Part shown: positions 6,805 through 10,201 of the stretch, one piece after another
Layout of the letters: every line of letters starts with the position of its first letter
Numbering within the stretch: the first letter of the stretch is position 1
From: Ignavibacteria bacterium
Lineage (GTDB): Bacteria; Bacteroidota; Ignavibacteria; Ignavibacteriales; Melioribacteraceae
DNA: 10,201 bases
Assembly: GCA_027347545.1 (NCBI GenBank)
Contig: DAIEQT010000159.1
Span: forward strand, 1-10,201
Reading direction: 5' to 3'
The notes under the pieces: model-generated
What the model was told of the DNA's origin: nothing
Seen by the model: only the letters and a program-made list of their open reading frames with translations
Database searches by the model: none
Translations under genes and position numbers: made by a program

Positions 6805-7740
6805 ATGAAAGATATTGTTCAAGAAATAGAAAAACTAAAACTCGCTAAAAACGCGGTGATACTTGCTCACAATTATCAGCCGGCGGAGATACAAGATATA
6901 GCGGATTATGTTGGTGATTCGCTGGGGCTATCCCAGCAAGCGGCAAAAACCGATGCTTCAATAATTATTTTTTGCGGTGTACATTTTATGGCTGAAACTG
7001 CTTCGATTATTTCTCCCGGGAAACGGGTGTTGCTTCCAAACTTAGATGCGGGATGTTCATTAGCGTCATCAATTACGGCAGCGCAATTGAGAGAATGGAA
7101 AAGTCAGCATCCGAAAGCGGTTGTAGTTTCTTATGTTAATACATCGGCAGAGATAAAAGCATAAAGCGATTACTGCTGCACTTCTTCCAATGCAGCTAAA
7201 GTAGTTTCATCAATTCCGCTTGATAGAGAAATTTTATTTCTGCCCGATAGACATCTGGGAAGATATGTTCAAGCCGTTCTTAACAGGCCGTTAAAAATTT
7301 GGAATGGCTCTTGCCATGTTCACGAAAAAATTGGCGATATTGATTTTGGCTTAGCCCAGGCGCAATATCCCAATGCGGAATTTTTGATTCATCCGGAATG
7401 TGGCTGTTCTTCTTCTTGCATGCTAAAAGCAGAAATTTATTTTGACTGCAAAGGGATACACATGCTTTCAACAGATGGAATGATTAATTACGTGGAGAAA
7501 TCCGATGCAAAAGAGTTTGTGATTGCTACCGAAGTTGGAATACTTCACCGGCTGAAAAAAGTAAAACCGCAAGCTTCGTTTTATCCATTAAGCGAAAACG
7601 CTGTTTGCGAATACATGAAGATGATAAGTCTGGAACAACTTCGCGATGCGCTCTACTATGAACGTTACGAAGTAAAAGTTCCGGATGAAGTTGCAGAAAA
7701 AGCCAGACTTCCAATTCGGCGGATGCTTGAGCTTACTTAA
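6805..7740 (+). pseudogene. nadA: Quinolinate synthase A (NadA) interrupted by an in-frame TAA at codon 120
   Basis: NadA condenses iminoaspartate from NadB with dihydroxyacetone phosphate to form quinolinate, using a [4Fe-4S] cluster held by three cysteines. The frame from ATG 6805 to TAA 7738-7740 is 311 codons, the usual size. It is read in one frame throughout except for a TAA at 7162-7164 directly after the conserved segment NTSAEIKA; homologues commonly have Glu there (GAA to TAA is one base change). Both sides are well conserved: AHNYQP at 21-26, AGCSLA at 82-87 (Cys84), CCTSSN at 124-129, LPDRHLGRYVQ at 146-156, WNGSCHVHE at 166-174 (Cys170), HPECGC at 196-201 and ENAVCEYMKM at 264-273 (Cys268). 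Cys84, Cys170 and Cys268 match the known ligand spacing. The 119-residue fragment alone would lack two ligands. The ATG is chosen over upstream codons because it gives the standard N-terminus. Certain as nadA; uncertain whether functional. Confidence 0.93.
7162..7164 (+). other. Premature TAA within nadA
   Basis: This codon interrupts nadA after residue 119, and the same frame continues without another stop to 7738. The context is TAA followed by A, an efficient termination context in bacteria. TAA is also the normal terminator of panC, panD, ribD and ribE in this window, so a genetic code reassigning TAA is excluded. No start codon with a ribosome site lies soon after it to make a second fragment. 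Confidence 0.9.
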
Positions 7741-7759
7741 CAATTAGATTGGTATAGTT

Positions 7760-8857
7760 ATGTTTGGTTCAATTGATGAAAAATATATGAAGCAATGCTT
7801 TGAGCTTGCTCAAAATGGTGCCGGATATGTTAGCCCAAATCCATTAGTTGGCTGTGTTATTGTTAAAGATGATAAAATTCTCTCTACCGGTTATCATGAG
7901 AAATATGGTTCGTTCCATGCTGAACGAAATGCGATTTTGAATTCTGAGCAGGATATTTCCGGCGCAACTTTGTATTGCAACTTAGAGCCATGTATGCACA
8001 CAGATAAGCAAACTCCCCCATGCGCGCAGCTAATCATTTCCAGCAAAATTAAACGCGTTGTAATTTCTACCGTTGATTCTAATCCAAAAGTAAATGGAAA
8101 CGGTATTAAACTTCTGAGAGAAGCCGGCATAGAAGTAACAACAAGCGTTTTGGGAAAAGAAGGAAGAGAGCTAAACAAGTTTTTCTTCACGAGTATGGAG
8201 ACCGGTTTTCCTTACGTTACTCTTAAGTTGGCAGTTTCGCGTGATTGGAAGATTACCGGCGAGAAGGGAAAGCAAACCTGGCTCACCGGAAATGAATCGA
8301 AGAAATTTGTACACGAACAACGCTCTGTTTACGATGCTGTTCTTGTTGGCGCAAACACAGTAAACATTGATAATCCGCAACTTACCGTTCGGGATGTGGA
8401 TGGAAAAAATCCCAAGCGGATAATTCTTGATGGAAATCTTTCTGCCAATTTAGAATCCGCTCTCTTCGCAGATTCTTCCAACAGGAATATTGTTTTCTGT
8501 TCAAACAGTGCAGATGAAAAACGTAAGAGCGCTTTCAGAGAAATGGGCGTTACATTAATTGAGCTTGAGCTTGTTAGAGATTCTTTGCTTGACTTATCTG
8601 ATATGTTAAGGAAAATCTCTTCTCTAAAGATAAACTCCGTGCTTGTAGAAGGAGGCGCCCAGATTTTCACTCAATTCATAGAGCAAGGACTGTTTGACGA
8701 ATTGTTTATCCTTATGGCACCAGTACATTTAGGAACCGGTGTTGATGTTATTCCGGCTGATGAAATAGAGAATTTAGAACTGATAAAAGAAACAAACTTG
8801 GGTAAAGACATTTTATTTCATTATAAGCACAAGAGAGAAAAATGTTTACAGGACTAA
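7760..8857 (+). CDS. ribD: Bifunctional riboflavin biosynthesis deaminase/reductase (RibD)
   Basis: RibD deaminates the pyrimidine ring of 2,5-diamino-6-ribosylamino-4-pyrimidinone phosphate and then reduces the ribose side chain with NADPH, the second and third steps of riboflavin synthesis. The N-terminal zinc deaminase domain (about 1-145) has NPLVGCVIVKD at 27-37, HAE at 53-55 (zinc His53, catalytic Glu55) and EPCMHTDKQTPPC at 76-88 (zinc Cys78 and Cys87). The C-terminal reductase domain (about 148-360) has YVTLKLA at 152-158, DNPQLTVR at 204-211, RIILDG at 220-225 and VEGGAQI at 296-302. At 365 residues it is full length. The usual SLDGK/R motif reads SRDWK at 160-164, keeping the Asp. 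It begins 19 bases after nadA with no clear ribosome site, and no FMN riboswitch fits in that gap. It overlaps ribE by 16 bases. Confidence 0.95.
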   Translation: MFGSIDEKYMKQCFELAQNGAGYVSPNPLVGCVIVKDDKILSTGYHEKYGSFHAERNAILNSEQDISGATLYCNLEPCMHTDKQTPPCAQLIISSKIKRVVISTVDSNPKVNGNGIKLLREAGIEVTTSVLGKEGRELNKFFFTSMETGFPYVTLKLAVSRDWKITGEKGKQTWLTGNESKKFVHEQRSVYDAVLVGANTVNIDNPQLTVRDVDGKNPKRIILDGNLSANLESALFADSSNRNIVFCSNSADEKRKSAFREMGVTLIELELVRDSLLDLSDMLRKISSLKINSVLVEGGAQIFTQFIEQGLFDELFILMAPVHLGTGVDVIPADEIENLELIKETNLGKDILFHYKHKREKCLQD

Positions 8858-9483
8858 TTGAAGAGGTTGGCAAAATATCATCTGTAAGACAAGCCAACGG
8901 CAAATTAGAATTAGAAATTTCCGCAAATAAAATTACGGGCTCACTTAAAACCGGAGATTCAATTTCGGTTAACGGTGTATGTCTTACCGTAACTAAGTTT
9001 TCAACCGGCAAATTTTGTGTTGATGCCGTTAGCGAGACATTAAAGAAGAGTACAATAGGAAATCTGAGAATTGGAACGGAAGTTAATCTTGAACCGGCAC
9101 TGCAACTCTCTCAAAAACTTGGCGGTCATTTGGTACAAGGTCATGTAAACGATGTTGGAACAATTACAGAAATTAAAAAGCTTGGTGAAAATTATTTGCT
9201 CTACCTCTCACTTCCCTATCACCTAGAGAAATATTTAATCAAAGAAGGCTCTATAGCTATTGATGGAATTAGTCTAACAATCGCGGATGTGTCGGCAAAT
9301 AAAGTAATGTTTTCAATTATTCCCCACACGTGGAAAAACACAAACCTCCGGGCAAGAAAGCAGGGCGATCATGTAAATATTGAGATAGATGTTATTTCAA
9401 AGTATGTGGAAAAGTTTTCAAATAATACACCGGGGAACAAGAACGAATTAAGCGAAGAATGGTTAACCAAATTGGGTTATTAA
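8842..9483 (+). CDS. ribE: Riboflavin synthase, alpha chain (RibE)
   Basis: This enzyme dismutates two molecules of 6,7-dimethyl-8-ribityllumazine into riboflavin and the pyrimidinedione, the last step of riboflavin synthesis, and acts as a homotrimer. The product has the two tandem lumazine-binding barrels of the family. Barrel one starts with MFTGLIEEVG (1-10) and has GDSISVNGVCLTV at 38-50 and SETLKKSTIG at 64-73. Barrel two starts near 93 with LGGHLVQGHVNDVG, and has GSIAIDGISLTI at 136-147 and IPHTWKNTNL at 160-169. The barrel-one and barrel-two GxSxxxxGxxLT motifs show the internal repeat directly. The 213 residues are normal length. The second barrel reads HVNDVG where HVDG-G is common. 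A GAGAG lies six bases before the ATG, which sits inside ribD. In some nomenclatures this gene is called ribC or risA. Confidence 0.95.
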   Translation: MFTGLIEEVGKISSVRQANGKLELEISANKITGSLKTGDSISVNGVCLTVTKFSTGKFCVDAVSETLKKSTIGNLRIGTEVNLEPALQLSQKLGGHLVQGHVNDVGTITEIKKLGENYLLYLSLPYHLEKYLIKEGSIAIDGISLTIADVSANKVMFSIIPHTWKNTNLRARKQGDHVNIEIDVISKYVEKFSNNTPGNKNELSEEWLTKLGY

Positions 9484-9484
9484 A

Positions 9485-10201
9485 ATGAATGAACAACAAT
9501 CAAATTTTACAAAGAAATTAAGTACGATTGAAGCTGCTGTTGAAGATATCAGAAATGGAAAGATGGTAATTGTTATTGATGATGCCGACCGGGAAAATGA
9601 AGGAGATTTAATTGCTGCTGCCGAGCTTATTACTACAGAGCAAATTAATTTTATAACACGTGAAGCAAGAGGAATACTTTGTGTCTCTGTAACCGAACAG
9701 CGCGCTAAAGAACTTGAACTGGAATTAATGGTTGACAACAATACATCGCTTCATCAAACGCCGTTTACTGTTTCCATTGATTATATACATGGGACGACAA
9801 CCGGTGTTTCAACTTATGACCGAACAGCTACAATAAAAGCCATCGTGAATAATGAAGCCAGCCCAAGTGATTTTGCGAGACCGGGTCATATCTTTCCTTT
9901 AATAGCTAGGAAAGGTGGAGTGTTAAAACGTGCGGGACACACAGAAGCCGCCATAGATATTGTTTCATTAGCCGGATTAAAACCAGCCGGAGTTCTTTGC
10001 GAAATTCTATATGAAGATGGAACTATGGCGCGGCTGCCGCAGCTTATTGATTTCGCTGAGAAATTTGGTTTTAAAATAATTTCGATTGCGGATTTAATTG
10101 AATACCGCCGAAAGAGAGAAAAACTTGTTAAGTGCAAAACGGTGATTGATTTACCAACTAATTACGGCGTGTTCAAACTTCGTCTTTACGAAAATCTTCT
10201 T
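9485..10201 (+). CDS. ribBA: RibBA, 3,4-dihydroxy-2-butanone-4-phosphate synthase / GTP cyclohydrolase II, 3' end outside window
   Basis: RibB converts ribulose 5-phosphate to 3,4-dihydroxy-2-butanone 4-phosphate, and RibA opens GTP; both feed riboflavin synthesis. The frame from ATG 9485 is open to the right edge, giving 239 residues. The RibB domain is complete (about 10-212): DDADRENEGDL at 32-42 (metal and substrate acidic loop), ARGILC at 61-66, HQTPFTVSIDY at 90-100, GVSTYDRTATIKAI at 107-120, RPGHIFPL at 132-139, RAGHTEAAIDI at 149-159 and EDGTMARLPQL at 177-187. After it, LPTNYGVFKLRLY at 223-235 is the start of a GTP cyclohydrolase II domain, which shows this is the fused form cut by the window end. 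It follows the ribE stop by one base. There is no clear ribosome site, so coupling to ribE is likely. Confidence 0.95.
   Translation, partial: MNEQQSNFTKKLSTIEAAVEDIRNGKMVIVIDDADRENEGDLIAAAELITTEQINFITREARGILCVSVTEQRAKELELELMVDNNTSLHQTPFTVSIDYIHGTTTGVSTYDRTATIKAIVNNEASPSDFARPGHIFPLIARKGGVLKRAGHTEAAIDIVSLAGLKPAGVLCEILYEDGTMARLPQLIDFAEKFGFKIISIADLIEYRRKREKLVKCKTVIDLPTNYGVFKLRLYENLL

Larger units (their letters stand above)
439..10201 (+). other. Eleven-gene CoA-NAD-riboflavin cofactor operon
   Basis: All genes point the same way. Spacings in order are: panB/panC overlap 4, panC/coaBC overlap 14, coaBC/coaX overlap 17, coaX/panD overlap 1, panD to nadB 12 bases, nadB/nadC overlap 4, nadC to nadA 7, nadA to ribD 19, ribD/ribE overlap 16, ribE to ribBA 1. 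No terminator or room for an internal promoter outside coding sequence is visible, so co-transcription from the 5' leader is the simplest reading. This is an inference from layout, with no transcript evidence. Confidence 0.8.

Noticed and set aside
7162..7164. Frameshift or stop-codon reassignment as explanation of the nadA break
   Set aside because: Both halves are in the same frame, so no frameshift is needed. TAA ends several other genes here, so it is not reassigned; selenocysteine and pyrrolysine use TGA and TAG, not TAA.
7384..7740. Separate short gene starting at TTG
   Set aside because: This is the C-terminal third of NadA (HPECGC onward) in the same frame as the upstream half; the TTG encodes a Leu of the conserved FLIHPE strand.
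8329..8670. 113-codon minus-strand frame opposite ribD, and several shorter antisense frames elsewhere
   Set aside because: They lie wholly within clearly conserved plus-strand genes and have no recognisable product; they are shadows of the real codons.

Overview
The window is one continuous, plus-strand cofactor-biosynthesis operon of eleven genes. It is preceded by about 438 bases in which I find no convincing gene. The DNA is AT-rich and tightly packed: neighbouring genes either overlap by 1 to 17 bases or are separated by at most 19. Protein sequences (PanB, PanC and type III pantothenate kinase variants) and the mix of weak and moderate Shine-Dalgarno sites suggest a bacterium of the Bacteroidota/Ignavibacteriota/Chlorobiota (FCB) group. 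That placement is an inference from sequence feel, not a tree.

Layout. Positions 1-438 are a leader or intergenic stretch. It holds an imperfect inverted repeat (about 60-132, flanked by attC-like heptamers at 39 and 141), an AT-rich promoter-like stretch near 184-214, and a small AT hairpin abutting the first start codon. Positions 439-4350 are the pantothenate/CoA block: panB, panC, coaBC (dfp), coaX and panD. Positions 4363-7740 are the NAD block, nadB, nadC and nadA, which together make quinolinate from aspartate and convert it to nicotinate mononucleotide. Positions 7760-10201 are the riboflavin block: ribD, ribE and the 5' part of ribBA, which runs off the right edge just after its GTP cyclohydrolase II domain begins.

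How they work together. PanB and PanC, with beta-alanine from PanD, make pantothenate. CoaX phosphorylates it and CoaBC takes it to 4'-phosphopantetheine. NadB and PanD, encoded side by side, both consume L-aspartate. RibBA, RibD and RibE supply riboflavin, whose derivatives are cofactors of NadB (FAD) and of the CoaC half of CoaBC (FMN). The window thus links the three large nucleotide-type cofactors CoA, NAD and flavin in one transcription unit.

The most notable anomaly is nadA. Codon 120 of an otherwise intact 311-codon reading frame is TAA, at a position that is usually Glu in relatives. The reading frame and all three predicted iron-sulfur cysteines are preserved, so this is a recent nonsense mutation, a sequencing or assembly error, or read-through. 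I found no defence system, mobile element, CRISPR array or RNA gene. The genes themselves are well-known families, and the novelty lies in their arrangement and in a few sequence departures.
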